The position numbers were made by a program, and so were the translations under genes. Of a stretch of DNA of 64,000 nt, positions 12,673 through 28,101 are shown one piece after another. How positions within the stretch are numbered: position 1 is the first letter of the stretch; every line of letters starts with the position of its first letter. The notes under the pieces are model-generated. The model made no database searches and had not been told where the DNA came from. It saw nothing but the letters and a program-made list of their open reading frames with translations. Location of the stretch: positions 5,038,420-5,102,419 of the forward strand of contig OX030961.1 of the NCBI GenBank assembly GCA_943735955.1. The letters are read 5' to 3'. Origin of the DNA: Piscicola geometra (lineage: Eukaryota; Annelida; Clitellata; Hirudinida; Piscicolidae).

Positions 12673-15600
12673 CTGTTTTAGGGCAGGGATTTAGATTTTC
12701 ACTAATGATACCTTAAGTGGTAACGCCATAAATTGTCAAAAGATTTACTGTGAAGCATTGCTGCAAATAGAATAGCCTTTTGTCTTGTGTGGTGCATGAA
12801 AAACAAACAATGCATGAATTATTTTGAAATACTGAATAGGTTTCAAAGTAAAACAATGGAAGAACCATTAAATCAAACGTCTGAAAGACTTACAACTTTT
12901 TCTAATTGTAAAAAAACGTGAATAATACTTAGCAAAGGAAAGACACGACTCAAGCAGACAAAGAAGCAGTCAAAGAAGCAGACATGCAGATGTGCCCGAA
13001 GGCTGTAGGGGCCTGATATAAAGGCATATGACAATCTTATTTGTCACAAATGACGTATAGGCATGCCTGCACATCCATCCACCTTGTTCGTAGCAAAGTA
13101 GTTACTTGCAAGTAATAGGACGTCTCTTAGTCATTGTATGTGCCTTTGAGTGCGTGCAGAAGATTTATCTCGCATGAAAAATAATCGTTTTCCCTTTTGT
13201 CAAATAAAACGTTTTTGTAATTATGAAAAGTACAACGTTACAGATAAATTCTTATTCATTTGCCGTAGTATTTTGCGCATTGTCTTGCTGATGGTATGTT
13301 TTGTGCGTGCGCATTCATCAGAGAAAGGCTGTTGCTATTCTTGCTGGCATTGTATATCTGCGACTATTGTTGTCTATGACGATAAATCTCACAAAAAACA
13401 ATATCGCAAAACAATTAGGTTAGTTTGATTTCCGAGCGATAATAAAATAAACATATTAGCGTTTTCGTTATTATATCTGGGCATAATCATAAATGTTCGA
13501 AGCAAGAAATCGCTTGTTTGCCGTAATGGTATTCTCAGGCAATTCGCTCCTTTTACGACGACAGTTACCGTTGTTCCAGTCACTTATTATAACCTACAAG
13601 CTCTTCTAATCTGCCTTTACTGTCGCTTCGCTGTTTTGTCTTAATTATAGGAGAAATAAAACGAAAAGTTAAAAATCAATAAAAACATATTTGCCGTTTT
13701 ATTGAATGTCAATTCTTTCGGGGCCTTCACGTCGGCCATCGAAGCAATTCTGAAGTATCGCAAAAAGAATTTTGTCGATGGAAAATGTGGAGAATAAAGG
13801 TGATTTAGCGTGGCGGTAAAGCCAAATTAACCCTTCAAACGTTTGAGAGGCATATACGCACAAACCTTTATTTATATGCTTTTAATACACGCATAAGCAT
13901 CTCTCTTCGTAAACATGCATTTCAAATATTATTTCCAAGTGTCTTATAAATACTTGCGTTGAAATCTATGATTTATTTTTTCTATAAATCTGCAGAATTT
14001 TGCTTCCTCTGGAGAATTTATTTATTTATTTCGAATCTCGGCAAAAGCACTCAGACCTTGAAGTTCATTAAATCAGCTAGTCGGTCATTGAAACACTTCG
14101 ATACAAATGTTCGCTTTTTTGGAGTAAAATTCCCAAATAAAACGAGTCGTAAAGATTCTCGATGATTATTTCATCGTCGTGCTTATTAGCATGTGCATAA
14201 AAGTCGTCCTGCACTTTGGTGAAGCGTTTACGAGAAAATATCGCGTAACTAGTGCAATTATGCAAATAAATAAAAGTGTAATTAAATTATCAATGCATGT
14301 CTGACTAATTGGAATCTTAGCAAAATATTAATTGTAATTTTACTGGCGGCTTAATGCACATATGTGTCTACAATATGTAAGTGAAGGATTTAAAAAAAAT
14401 GTGAATATAATTTTTTTCACAATTTAAATCTTATAAAACAACAAAGATAAGAGGATGTAGTCAAGATATGGAAGCCGAAATCGATTGGAAAAAGATAAAG
14501 AAGATTTAAAGATGGCGAGAAAAATGAAGATGAAAAGGGTATGAGGAACTTTAAATGTGTATAAAGTTGATAGGAAAAGCAATAAAAGGATTTAAACATT
14601 ATTTTTTTTCTTAACCATCATAGTTGCCAGGATCATAAATATTAATAAAACGACTAGGCTTTAAAGCAAAGCATAAAGAAACGGAAAAAATGAATTTTAA
14701 AAATCGGAAAAAGTAGAAAATACAAACTTTATAAACGCGAAAAATTGTTTTTCTAGATTTAAAAATTTCATATAATGTTCATACTTAAAAAAAGATAGCC
14801 GAGTGACATTCTATTTTTGTTGGAAGGCTCAGACAGCACCAAGTTAGGAAGAAGAATGCTCCAAAACTGATTCGACGAGGTTACTTGTGAGGGTGGTCGT
14901 TGAATTGGGAAAAGCTATGCGAGGGTTATGACTCTGGTTAAATGAGATGAAATCAAAAACCAAAAAATAATAAATAGAATTTTTGTCGAGAAAAGAATAA
15001 TTGCACTGTAGAATCCATTCTAATCAAAAGAGCACTTCACTGACAGCTTTGTCGTTTCCGCAATTGCCTTCAATGCATCGACTACTCAGTTTGTTTTCAG
15101 TTTAAGATACTTTATTATTCACAAGTTAAGTGTTCATGCAACTATTGTAGGAATTAGACTATCACTAAGCTCTCCAGACTTATCTGAGCCCTTGTAAAAC
15201 ATCAGCAATAGTACTGCTGTTAAGTATTTTGCACTATTTTTCAATTAATATTTTTTTCAATAAATAATCTGTGAGGTGAAAATAAAAGCATCATTTTTTT
15301 TCTTAATTTTGCAAAATTCAGCAAAAGAAATGAAGAATCCCTCAATCAGAAGAGCTTCAGTTCTCGCAAAGATGAACGAGAGTCCTTTAATCTTTCAACG
15401 GATTCTTTTCTTTTTCTTGCTCAAAAATCTTTTTACGTTGATCGAGTTTTTTTCATTATGATCTATTTTAAGGTTTTAAAGAGAATATGTAAAAAACTAA
15501 TTTATTTCCATTCCTAAAAAATACAATTATTTCGAAATTAAATAGTCGCGTGTTTGTGCAAAAGCATTTTCGACATTCAATCATTTCCGAGTATTATTTA

Positions 15601-16284
15601 GGGGCCTGCGTCTCATATTTTCATTAAGGCTCCCAGTGCGTTGGCGACCGCTTGGGAGGCTCGCAAAACAAGGAAAACTAAAATCTTTTATCAGCGCAAC
15701 AATTTCTCTGGATTTTTAAAACTTTTTAGACATTTTTATTTTTAGAATACTTTTTATTTTAGTATTTTAAATGACATTTTTATATACATTCGCTCATTGA
15801 CCAATACGCATTCACGAACTTAATCATTTTGCCAATACCCATAATAACAGTTATGAAAAATCCATAATGACGAGACGTTATCTTGAATCAAGCATCAAAC
15901 GCAAAAATTCAAAAATATTTAAGATCTATAAAAAGCTCTTTTCGATGCAGCAATTCAAAAAAAAACTTGGAAAAGAAGTGATAAAGAATCGATGCTCAAG
16001 TATTAATATCGGCCTTCATTCCAGGTCAAGGTCATTCATATAGCGAGTAATACATATACTATAATAATTCCGTGACCTATGATGCAGCGTTGTGCGCATT
16101 TGTTAATGAATTATGCATCCTTTTTGTGCATTCTATTTATCATTGTAAAAAGGAGGAAAAGGCATGATACATAATTTGTATAAAGCATGCAAACAAAGTA
16201 ACAATATTTTATGTTGTAAACACCGCACAACCATTTTCAAAAGTATAATTATTACACAACACCAAAAAACAACGGCCATGAAAT

Positions 16285-16560
16285 CACAATCACCATACTA
16301 CACCACACCATACTACATCACAACACACTACATCACACTTCACTACACTACGTTATATTACAATAACATAAATACTTCAAACTGAACTATATCATACTAA
16401 AACACAGCAGCCCCGCCAAACCACACTACCCCACGCTGTCACCACACTGTCCCCACACTGTCACCAAACACACTAAACTTCATTACATAACACCGAACCA
16501 TCACTACACTGTCACCGCACCACACCACACTATCACACAATTTCCACGCAACACACTACA
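16285..16560. repeat. Degenerate CACTACA-type low-complexity tract
   Basis: Words such as ccacaccatactaca, cactacatcaca and accacactgtcacc recur with drifting spacing. The plus strand is A/C-rich and almost free of G. No clean period or coding signal is visible. Confidence 0.7.
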
Positions 16561-17842
16561 CGGCAGTAAAGCACTGGCATGATTTATCCGAAGAGTGCGA
16601 AGCTAAGCATCGAGTAATTAACGACGCAATGATTACCCGAGGACGCGTAATTGATTGGTTGCTTAGAGGAACGAAACGTTGTAGCTGTGTCGTGATTTCA
16701 TGATTAGTGATCTCTTCATGAGTGATTAAAGTCAAAAGGGACGCAGATTAAGGATGACGGAAGTAGGAAATCTAGGGTTTATATTGCTTCGGTAAGTTTT
16801 TACAAGATCCTTTGAAGTTAAATTTAGCTTTCTTATTTATTTAAATGATATTTATAGGATTCTTTAAGCCATTCTATTCCATCATGAAACATATGAAATA
16901 ACGGTAAGCTATTCCATATTATCATCTATGAGCAACACCACTATCCATTTTACCACGATAACAACCAATTACACTGATCCTTAAAAACTCAACCACATCA
17001 ACTTCATCAACCTCACCCATCCCTTACTTCATCAACCAAACTAACCAACCAACCCCGCCAACCACGAAACTTCGACCGCCTCTCCTTCCATGCATCAAAC
17101 ATGGAATTATTAATGACACCCTGAACACTCACTCCAGGTCCCTGTGCTCTCGAAGCATGTTTCACTGCCATTCAACTTCTCCATTTGTATTTATGAATTC
17201 ATTCACCCGGTAGAACCTATAAGAATATATACTACTCCATAAATTGTGAATTTAATGTTTTTATACATTATATATATTAATAAAAGGGTGTATCTAGTTC
17301 GCAAAAAATAGCCGACGCCTTTAGACCTATAATTTATTGAGAAACAGAGTTACTAATGTTTCTAATAAATTTCCATCATTGGAATTAACGACGTTAGTAA
17401 ATGTTAGTGTGTTTGTGTGCCTATATGTGATGGATTGTGCGTGTGTTTAGAATATTTTATTACGCATTACACCCCTACTAACTAGTTAGTTCTTATGAAG
17501 CCTGTATGAGTTTACTTGGGGCTCACAATGACGTAAGATAAATTAGAAGGAATCTGTAAGGACAGCATGGAATGGGTGTGAAGGTTTGGGGCCCTGGTTT
17601 TTCTTCCTTGTTGTCTTGTGCCGATTTTTTGAGAATTCATAATGCTAAAGTGGAAAGATGTGATGGTTGTATTGAATGTGATGATGTTAGTACTAGTATA
17701 ATACTACTGTATAATCTAAAAAATTACTATTAATGCAAATTGGAAGATAAGTGTTTTCGGTCTAGGTATAACAATACTACTAATAGTTTATTAACAGTAA
17801 ATGTATTCATACTTATTTTTTTCCTGTTCTTCTATTAACGCT

Positions 17843-18551
<709 letters not shown>

Positions 18552-21500
18552 CGCAGTGCAACTCGAAAATTTGCTGAAGACTGAGTGAACATGTATCAGG
18601 AAAGGCTTGGCTGAGTGGACATGAGGCTTGATGGATTGAATGGGTTTCCAGTTTGCTTACTTAAGTGATTGACTTATTAATTTTCTAATTGACTTTTTTG
18701 GAGTTAGGTTGATTTTTAATTGGTTCTTAAATCATTTTAAAAAGACATTTAAAACATGTTTTAATGTGAAAAAATTAGCCACGGTGGTTCTAGGAGTAAG
18801 TTTCTCTCTTTTGCAATCTTTAAATATATGACTTTTTGAACGTTTGAGAAGGAAAGTGACTGGTAAGTGGATGGATCGCTCGAGAATGATGGACCGTTTA
18901 ATAGTTTTTCGGTTTTAAATTGATTGATTCCTCAATTTCACGAAAGTCTGCCCATTTTCTGATCGCTCCTCAATTGACATATTCTTTCAAATCTATGCCA
19001 TCCATCTTTTAAAATTTAGAACTTATTTAAACGTTTTTCGGTTTGAAATATGTAAACCTGATTATATCAGTTTGATTTTTTCAATAGTTTGTGTTGAATA
19101 TTTAACTTTCAAATTTATTGGGAAAAATCTTTTCATTATAGATATATTGATTAAAAGAGACTAACTAGCGAAATGATTAAAAAGAGAGACCGGCAACTCC
19201 AATCAGCTAAAAGCTCAAAGGAATAAACACGCAGCTGATCAAGACACTTTTTTCCAAATAAGAAATGCAAAGATTTGAAAAAAGACTTTTTAAAAAGCAA
19301 ATAATTTTCATTCCATAAATATACTTTTTTTTACATAAAGTATTTTTCTGTGTCAAATAGTTTTCACACGTTCTATAATCCCAGAGGTTATATTTGGTTG
19401 CAAATTGGAGACGCGCACGGTAATGGGGGATGGTGGGTTCACCGCGGTATAGGACGTTTTTGTGGGAATTGGATGGTGATGGAATTGAATCGGCAGGAGG
19501 GAACCGAACGGTTGAAAAGTCTGTCTCCGTGCAGGCCTCTATTGCAAAGCTTCAATTGCCAGGAATTTCGTTGACGAGTAAGCCCACGAAAATGAGTTCC
19601 AAAGCCGGTGATATTTCGCTGAGTCGAACGCTAGAAAAGCAACTTGCTTTTATGTCTACATTCAATTTATTTCGAAAGTTAAACTTCGATCTAAACTTAA
19701 CTCAAAGTTATGGGTGACTTTAAATTCAAAAAGGCTCAAAAAGATTTTCGGGCATTAAAATTTGTTCAAACTTGAAAATAGATTCATATCAAAAGAAATT
19801 TAAAAAAGAAATTTAGTCGAGTTTTACTGCGATGTCTACGTGAGGGTTTTAGCGACACTCTGCGGAATGAATCAAGAAGATCTTGGACTGTTTCGAAAGA
19901 GCCTTCGATACCAGCTTGCCATTAGAGATCCTATTTTCCAAACGCTCCAACTAACATTTCGTGCCATGACGATCGAGTGAGAAGTCGAGAAATTGATAGA
20001 AAAATACTTTACAAACTTACTTTTTTAGCCAGGGCAAAATTATTTTGTGTTGAGAATTTAAGTGAGCTAATTACGAAAAGGGACATTAATACATCTTTAT
20101 TGCGTGCAAATTTGTATAGCAGCCAAGAAATAAGTCTTGGGGCCTCTAATGGCTTAATATCCCTTCATTAGCGTGTGACTTGGAGCTTGTAGCTCTGTGT
20201 CAATTAGCGCTGATCTATCGCTGTCCCTTTGTGTGTCCGTGCGTTCGTTTCTCTGTTGCTCTGTGTGCGTTTTTGTGTACGTGTATGTGTTTCTATTAAT
20301 TTTGTTTTACAAAATTCTTTTACTTTTCACATGCTTTTAAATGCTACGAAGGCAATTCCAAGGAGAGGAAGGATAGCGTCGCATGGCTGGACAGACGTTC
20401 GCATGCAGTTGTGGCCAATGATTTTCATTATGACGGATTCTCGTCACACTAATCGAAAAAGACGACAAACTAATTTAATTATTAAAACTTTTTCAACTTT
20501 TCTAAGAATTTTGTCTGATAAATCATCATTATCATCAACACAGCCCCATTTATCAACCTTACACTCACATTATAAATCTCATCGAAATCTCACCATCAAC
20601 ATCTTCACTTCGTCATCGTCACTCCAACCTCATCTTTTCATCATCTTTTCTTCATCGTCCTCTTTTTTCTTTTGAAAATAAATTTTCCCATTTTTTAAAA
20701 ATAACGTAAAGTGATTCTTTGAAAAGATTTCGTTTAAGCGTTGATGAAAGCAACGTTGCTGAAATAGAAAGCAAAAAGCCAATTGAAATTAAAAGTTGAT
20801 TTAATATCGAAACTAGTTATTATCAATTTTGGTAGTGGGATAAAAATATAAACCATTTCGTTTCTTTTTGTTCAAGTTCAAAGAATAAATGTCGTGTGAT
20901 TATTATTTTTTTATTATTAAAGTATTGAATTAGCGGAGCGTGCTGAGAAATTCATGCATAACGCATAAGCAAAATTCAATTATGACATTGGGTTTGTATT
21001 ATTTATACCATTATTACTTCTTTATCGACTCTCTTGAACTTTTTTCATTTATTTTGATAATTTGCTTCGACTTTTTATAAATTATAAAATGCTGTTTTAT
21101 TGTCATGAATTCCATTTTTGTTAATTTTATCATTTTTCTAACAAGTTCCGTTTTTTAGATTATATCATAAACGATAAATACACCTTTTTTTGTTGTAACT
21201 TATAGTCTATAAGTTACAGACGCCAAGTGTTAATTAAAACACATATACCAGAGCACACGACTGATGTATTCGTGTGATAGGCATTGCTTATCACATTAAG
21301 CAATTTGAGCATGCTTTTGCTTTTGTTTTCAACCTTTCTTATTTTAAAAAACTGTAATTCGACATTGATTCACGATTCAAAGCTTTACTTATCTTGTCAA
21401 GTTATTCGCAAACCTCCTTCAAGGAATTCAAAAGTGTCGTATACAAAGTATATCTCTACGAGACCAAATTTGAAGAAATGAAAAATAAAAAGATAACGCC

Positions 21501-24500
21501 TCAAACGTTCGTAGACGCACGGAAGCGTGGTTCGTCTGCGTGCAAATGTATTGCAAATTAACGGTGACGCAATTAAGAAAGTCGTCGTCGTGGTATACGG
21601 CACATTGTGGCAGCAGATATGACGTGCTGGTGGTGACGAGAATTTGTGTCAATCCGAGTTGTATTAATGCTCTGCGTGATGGCATTACACGCTCACGTTA
21701 GCATTCTTTAGGCACTCGTAAACGCCAAATAAAGAAAAAATAATTTCGTAATCTAAATTCATTTTTGCATTTTTATTTGAGAGGATTGCGTTGAAGTATT
21801 ATTGAAAAAATAATTTTCAATTATGCTGAATTACTCGTTTGTGAGAGTCCCTGTTTCGTTACATTAAATCTCTTTAAAACATTGAAAAGGGGAGTTAGAA
21901 TAGAGAACTAAACATACAAGTAACATTCCTTCTCACGTAAGATTACAGGTTAAGGGAGAAGACAAAGTATTTATGTGCGGTTACGCGCGATGCTTTGTGC
22001 CTTTCATTCCACCCAGAGGATTAGTAAAGGCCACTCAACGGTGAATGCGTGAAAATATGCCGAAGTAATATTTTTGCGAGGCACGCAAGGAGAACTGATG
22101 AAAACACGCATTGTAATTGCCACCAAACAGTCTCTACGGCACGCTGAAGAGGCGTCGCTTGATTGAGTTGCCTCGCTCATGAAGGAAACTAATTTAAACC
22201 CTCAAAATCCGAGAAAGTTTTAAATACTTGAAATTTTTTTTGCGACGTAAGACATGCACATCTCTGTGGTACACACAAGTAAGTTTAGAACGTAAGATGG
22301 ATGCATTGAACTTTGCTTATTACAGTGTGTCTTGGTAAGACTTGGAGCGTGGTTGTAGTTGCGGTGTTTTAATATGCTTGTTGTTGTTGTCATAGTGTTT
22401 CAAAACTTTTTTGCTGTAGTAGTAATATTTTTTCATCAATGTTTTTTACGTGAGAACTTTACACGGGATATGCGTGTTGTGTAGGCTAATAAAGTGATTA
22501 GGCAATTACTACAGCCTTTTTGGAGCTTATTTGTGCCTCTTTCGATTTAAAGCCGTTCGTTTTACTCATGTCAAAGACAGCAGTGCTGTGAGAAAAACAC
22601 ACGTTTCAAAAAGCGTCACGAAGTAAAATCGCTTCCATTTTCTTAATGTTTACGACGCCTTGATTAGGAGTCCACGGGCTTCCCCTACGCACGCAAGCCC
22701 TCCCTACCCGTCTCGTGGCACGTGCTTTCACGAAAAATATCTTTTTTGTAGCACCTTATTCAATAAATTGTAACTTTTCTTGTTTCAGTAAAAGGTTTTC
22801 GCCTAGTCATGCTTCAATTTACTTGAAGTTATTCAAATGCATTAGAAGCTTCCATAGCATTCAAAATAATTGACAAATTTCACGCAATCGTCCGATTATT
22901 CTTTTTTTTTCTCAATTACTTTCAAACAATTTTCCATTAATTAAATTTTTTTCAGCTTTTTTTTCTCCAAATATTATTGAAAATTTTTTTTGTATTTAAT
23001 GTATTAGTATTCAAAGTTAATGCAAAAAAGTAAAAGAATATATTTATATTTTATGAAAAGTTTTAGAAAATAATTTAAAATTTTTAAATTTTCATTCATG
23101 CTTTGAATTTTTTAAAAACTCGGCAAAATTTTATACGGAAACCGCTACATATACCATGTCTATAAGTGATCATATCTTTTCGAAAAGGCTTTGCTGAAAA
23201 AAGTTTGTATTTAAATAAGATGAAAATTAAATTATGGAATCTCACTGGGATTTTGTGTCATGCTGGAATCTCGATTTGGAAACTCGAACCTTGATATATA
23301 AAATGCGCTTATTCTTTTTATTGAATCATTTATATTTTTATTACTTGAAAATGAAATATTCACTAGAGTGTACTACCTTTCAATTGAAGCAAGTTTGTAA
23401 ATAAAAATAAAGTCTGAAATGTTGCCCTACAATGGTCTTCCAATGACGCATCTGCTCTGCATTCTCTTGGCTTAGCAACTGCTCTATTACACACTTGGTT
23501 TGAGTTGATTAATCGCATTGAAAAGTTCACTTCAACAGATTTTCACACTAAGAACTTCATTGTCTTTTCAAAACTTATGAGTTTTCAGCCGTTTTGTTAC
23601 TTTAGAAGCGTTTAATCAATTAATTCAAATTCTACTAAAAGCTTTTCGAGAAAGCAGACAAAAAGATTAAACTTGCTTTCAAAATGTGGAAAAAATGTTA
23701 TAGGACCTTGCAGGCCTGCTTGTAGTCATTAGTCATGTAAGCTACCTTTTGCAACCCATTTTTCAATGCCTGGTAAGCTCTTTTTAATTAATTCTGCCGT
23801 CTGCACTCACCACTGCAAGAAGGTCCCATGATTAATTGTCATCATCCCTCTTCAGTCCTTCCATTCAGCGTTTCTCATTCATTCATTAGTTCACTTTTTT
23901 ATATTCATTTTATATTCATTAATTCGTTCTCAAATCCTTTTATCCAGTCATTCGCTATCAAATTTTTAAAGGCGAAAACTATTTTACAACTTAAATATTC
24001 TTTTCTTTGTTTAATCAATGAATCTTTGTCATCGCTAGAAGTTTTACTTCAAAGGAATCTATAAACAAGTTTAAAAATGAGAAAAAAAAATTGATTTAAT
24101 TTTAAGAGAAATAAAAGTCTAAGTGCACTTAAAGCAAGATTTAAATGAATGATATACATTTTGAACAGTATAAAAAACTGTTTTAAAATTCAAAAGCATT
24201 AAAAAAGTATGCGAACCAAAAATAAACGCATACATACAACTGTTTGCAGGTTTCTGCGTGGTTTGAAAAAATTTAGGAATCGTAGATTTAGAATTTGTAA
24301 TTTTAAAAGTTTTTAATTCTTGAAATTTTTTTCGAATAAACAAAAGTGTACAGAGCTTCCCACAAGCACGCAAAATGAGGCATATAAATATGGACATGCA
24401 TGAATATTTATACAAGAATATTCTGATTTTTGTCTATTTTGCAGACGTGAAATTGATGATCGATGAAACGTCAAGCCGGCCTCTATTATAAAAATATAAA

Positions 24501-25075
24501 CAAAACAACTTCCAGAATCTATTTTGTTCTTTAAATTATTTTAAAATATTTTTTCCACTCTTTTTAAATATTTCTCTAATTTAAAAAATTCTTTGAAATG
24601 TTTTCATGTTTAGCCAGAAAAAACCCATGATTTGCTTTAAAAATTATGATTTATGCATTTTAAACATTATTTAAATGCAGTTCTCAAAGATGAAGCTTCC
24701 TTTAAAAAAATACTTTTTTTATACAAAAAAATTATTTATTAAAAAAACAATATAAAAATCGAGGAAAACAACATGAGTCTATACAGATCTAACAAAATGT
24801 CCGATGGAAACTCAACTGCAACGACGCATAAAATTGTCATGTCTTTGAAATGTCTAAGTCTGTGATTGTAGACGTTTTGGAAAAGAAACTTAATTAAAAA
24901 CTTCGCAAACGAGTTGGTAAAGAATTTTTAATTATATTCTGGTGCAAAATAGTGGAATAAAGGCTTGACGTGGTGTGCCTTGGCAATATGTAAAACCCCT
25001 TTAAAAAACTTAAAAGTAAAAAATACAATAGAATACGCAAAAATCGACACATACACATTTCTTAAAAAACTTATC

Positions 25076-25229
<154 letters not shown>

Positions 25230-25535
25230 AACACGTGATCTGAAATACAGATGGGAGCTCCATAAAACTTCGAAAAGGCTTATTTAAAATTCTTAGCATT
25301 GGTAGCGAATCAAATTTGAAACTATTACCAGCCTTAACCTCCTTACGTAACATGCGATTGTAGCAAATTGAAATGAATTTTAAAATTCAATTTACAGCAA
25401 TCCTTCTCTTTCAGTTTTCCTTTAATGCTGTCACTGCAGTGATTATGCTCATGACGTCAGTCTCCTTCTTTTTCACTTCTCTCAAAGGAAACAACTTTCA
25501 ACGCCAACACTTTCACCGTCGTCATCTACATCTTC

Positions 25536-25615
25536 TTCAACATCATAATCATCATAATCATCATCATTATCATCATCATCATCATCATCATCAACATCAT
25601 CATCATTTTCCTCTT
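25536..25615. repeat. (CAT)n microsatellite
   Basis: CAT/AAT triplets for about 80 bases, pure in the middle. The open frame that crosses it shows no protein family features. Confidence 0.85.
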
Positions 25616-28101
25616 TTCATCACCTTCTTCCTTCCATCAAATGAATCGTGTAATTCAAATGTAATCGACTTAAAACATGTCACAGCACACCTGCCTATCT
25701 TCACGCAAACTGTATCTTCTCCTTTTATAATTTAAACTAATTTTTATAGTTTGTTTCCTGTTTTTAAATAAAACATAGTTTAAATTATTTACTTATTAAA
25801 AGCAAAAAAGTTCTTTTTATTTGTATTTAAAAGTTGATTTTCTAATAAAAACGGGTTTTCGCTTTAATCTAAAATCTCTCTCGGCTATCCTGCACTGAGG
25901 TTATCTGCCACCAAAATCGATATTCAAATGATCGAAAAAAGCCAATACGACTGAAAAACTCTGTTAAACTTGTCTGTGTTGGGTCGTCTTTGGAGTAGTT
26001 ATGCACTGTTAGAAGGTCAAAGGAACATGATGAGAAGTCTTTTTCTACCAGCCAAAAGTGTGGTTTCATACATTGAGATACTTTTTAATTATTCCTCTTT
26101 TAGGTGCTTTTCATCCATTCAATACTCCCTTGAAAAACTAAGTGGTTTTGAATTTCATGTGAATTTTACTTGAAAATTGCTTTTAAAACAGGTCATAGCA
26201 ACCAGAGAATTTTAAAATATTTTCTTTCTGTAACTATGTTTTTAAATTAATTGTTTTCTGAAAAAAAGATAAAGGATCGTTGAATTGTGAAAAACTGTTC
26301 AGAACAATGCTTTTCGAAAGATTCACAAAAGCTTGAATCGCATGTAAAATGCTTTCGAAAAAAACAAAAAAGGTTTTGAGACGTGAAGTAAGTGGCTTAG
26401 AAAAACTTTCTGCAATGGGGCCACTTTTTTGCCACGTTTTTGAATTGTATTTTCCGGATACCTTGTGCTTTGTATTTTGTGCAAAGCAAAACTGCTTTCT
26501 ATGTAGCGTTTTGAGCTAAGACTTGATTATTTTTTTCAAATTGTAGAATTTTTTAATGGAAAGCATTGAAGCAAGGCTGTGTAAGAGCCTTTCAAAACAT
26601 GAGTACTTTTGCTAGGAATGTTAATTATTAATTATCTTTAGTTTTGAAATTTTTGATTTATTTTAATATTTATTTTGAATGGTATTTTTTGTGCATAATC
26701 ACATGGTGATAGTTGCCTCGACACCACGATGATGTCAGTAACAGGCACAGAGTGGCCGCAATAAAGCACAGTTACGCAAGCTTTACACTTTTTATATGTG
26801 TGTTAACAATGGAAGGAGAGTGTAAATCAGGTGTATGCTATAAATATGAAACACATCCTTGCAAATCAATACACACATAAGTACATGTTTTTTCTCGAAT
26901 TACTTTTTTGTGGTTTCTTCGTGTGTATTTGTAAAATTTGTTTTTGTTGATAAATTTTTATTCAGAATCATTTTTTTAAATTATCGTCTGTGTTTCTACG
27001 TAATCATTGTTTATTATGCGGATGTGTTTAATGCCATTTTGTAACGTATACGTTCCCATGACGCAGATTCCAAGTTTAGACTTTTCTATCTTTTTGTATG
27101 ATTTATTTTGATTATAAAATGTTTTCGGAAACAAAAAAGAGAATATTTGTAAATATGATCTTGATGAATTTGGATTCTTTAAAAACCATGCTGGTACCTA
27201 GATAAATTGTAATTTCATTTATTGTTTCAAAATATTATTTGCCTTTTCAAAAAACTTCAATTTATTATACAGCCCCTACCCCACTGTAAACGTCCACACC
27301 AATATATTCAGTCTCTACTTCAATGCTTTGACTTGCGACCTTTCTTGCCATTACACACCCATGGAATTATTCAAATATTATTCCAATGAATGAAGCTAAG
27401 TCCTAAATACATTCAATGGCTCTTCGTTCCAGCTGACTTCCTCTAACTTATCTGATTCTCAGCATTCATAAAAGATGAATAAATAAATGTTAGAATTCAC
27501 TAAAGGTTGAAGTCCAAGTTGTGTAGATACTTCAAGAAGATAAACCCCAAATGTGAATTTTATAAAACTAAAAAAGTTGAAATTCTTCTAACATTTAACC
27601 ATCGTGAAAATTAAATGATTAAATCGCCAGTGCAGTAGACTTGGATGGGGACATTCAATGGAAAAGAATGAATCACTGAGAAAATTCTGATTTTTCGAGC
27701 AGTGATAAAAGCAAGAGGCTTCGTGGAGTGGCAGCCTAATTCAATCGCCACTTCCGTGCTATGCATTGACTTATGGATGGAAGCACCGGATATATCGCAG
27801 AAATTTTAGCTTTTAACTCTTTGCATGCCTTTCATTATACTTAAAACTTTTATAACGCCTTTTTGCCAATTTCTATTAAGCCATAAAACTTCAAGACTCT
27901 TTTGTTTTGATTTTGAACCATGCATTAAAAGATTCGATCTTGTTTTCATAATTTTCAATCTTATCAACTTAAGACTAATTAAAGCTTTCACTAAAATATT
28001 GATCGTGTTTTAATTCAATGAAGTTTTAATGGGCTTATCGAATTACACGCATATTCGCAGTCGCTTTTAATCCACTTACCTCTCCATTCATTACACTTCA
28101 G

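Noticed and set aside
15625..16625. 5S rRNA-like words: gcgaccgcttgggagg near 15645 and cgaagctaagcatcg near 16600
   Set aside because: They resemble the C box and A box of 5S genes, but lie about 1 kb apart with no 5S-like sequence between. Probably chance, or two unrelated fragments.
19430..19717. 95-codon plus frame with balanced composition
   Set aside because: No recognised domain, no splice partners identified, and competing frames of similar length.
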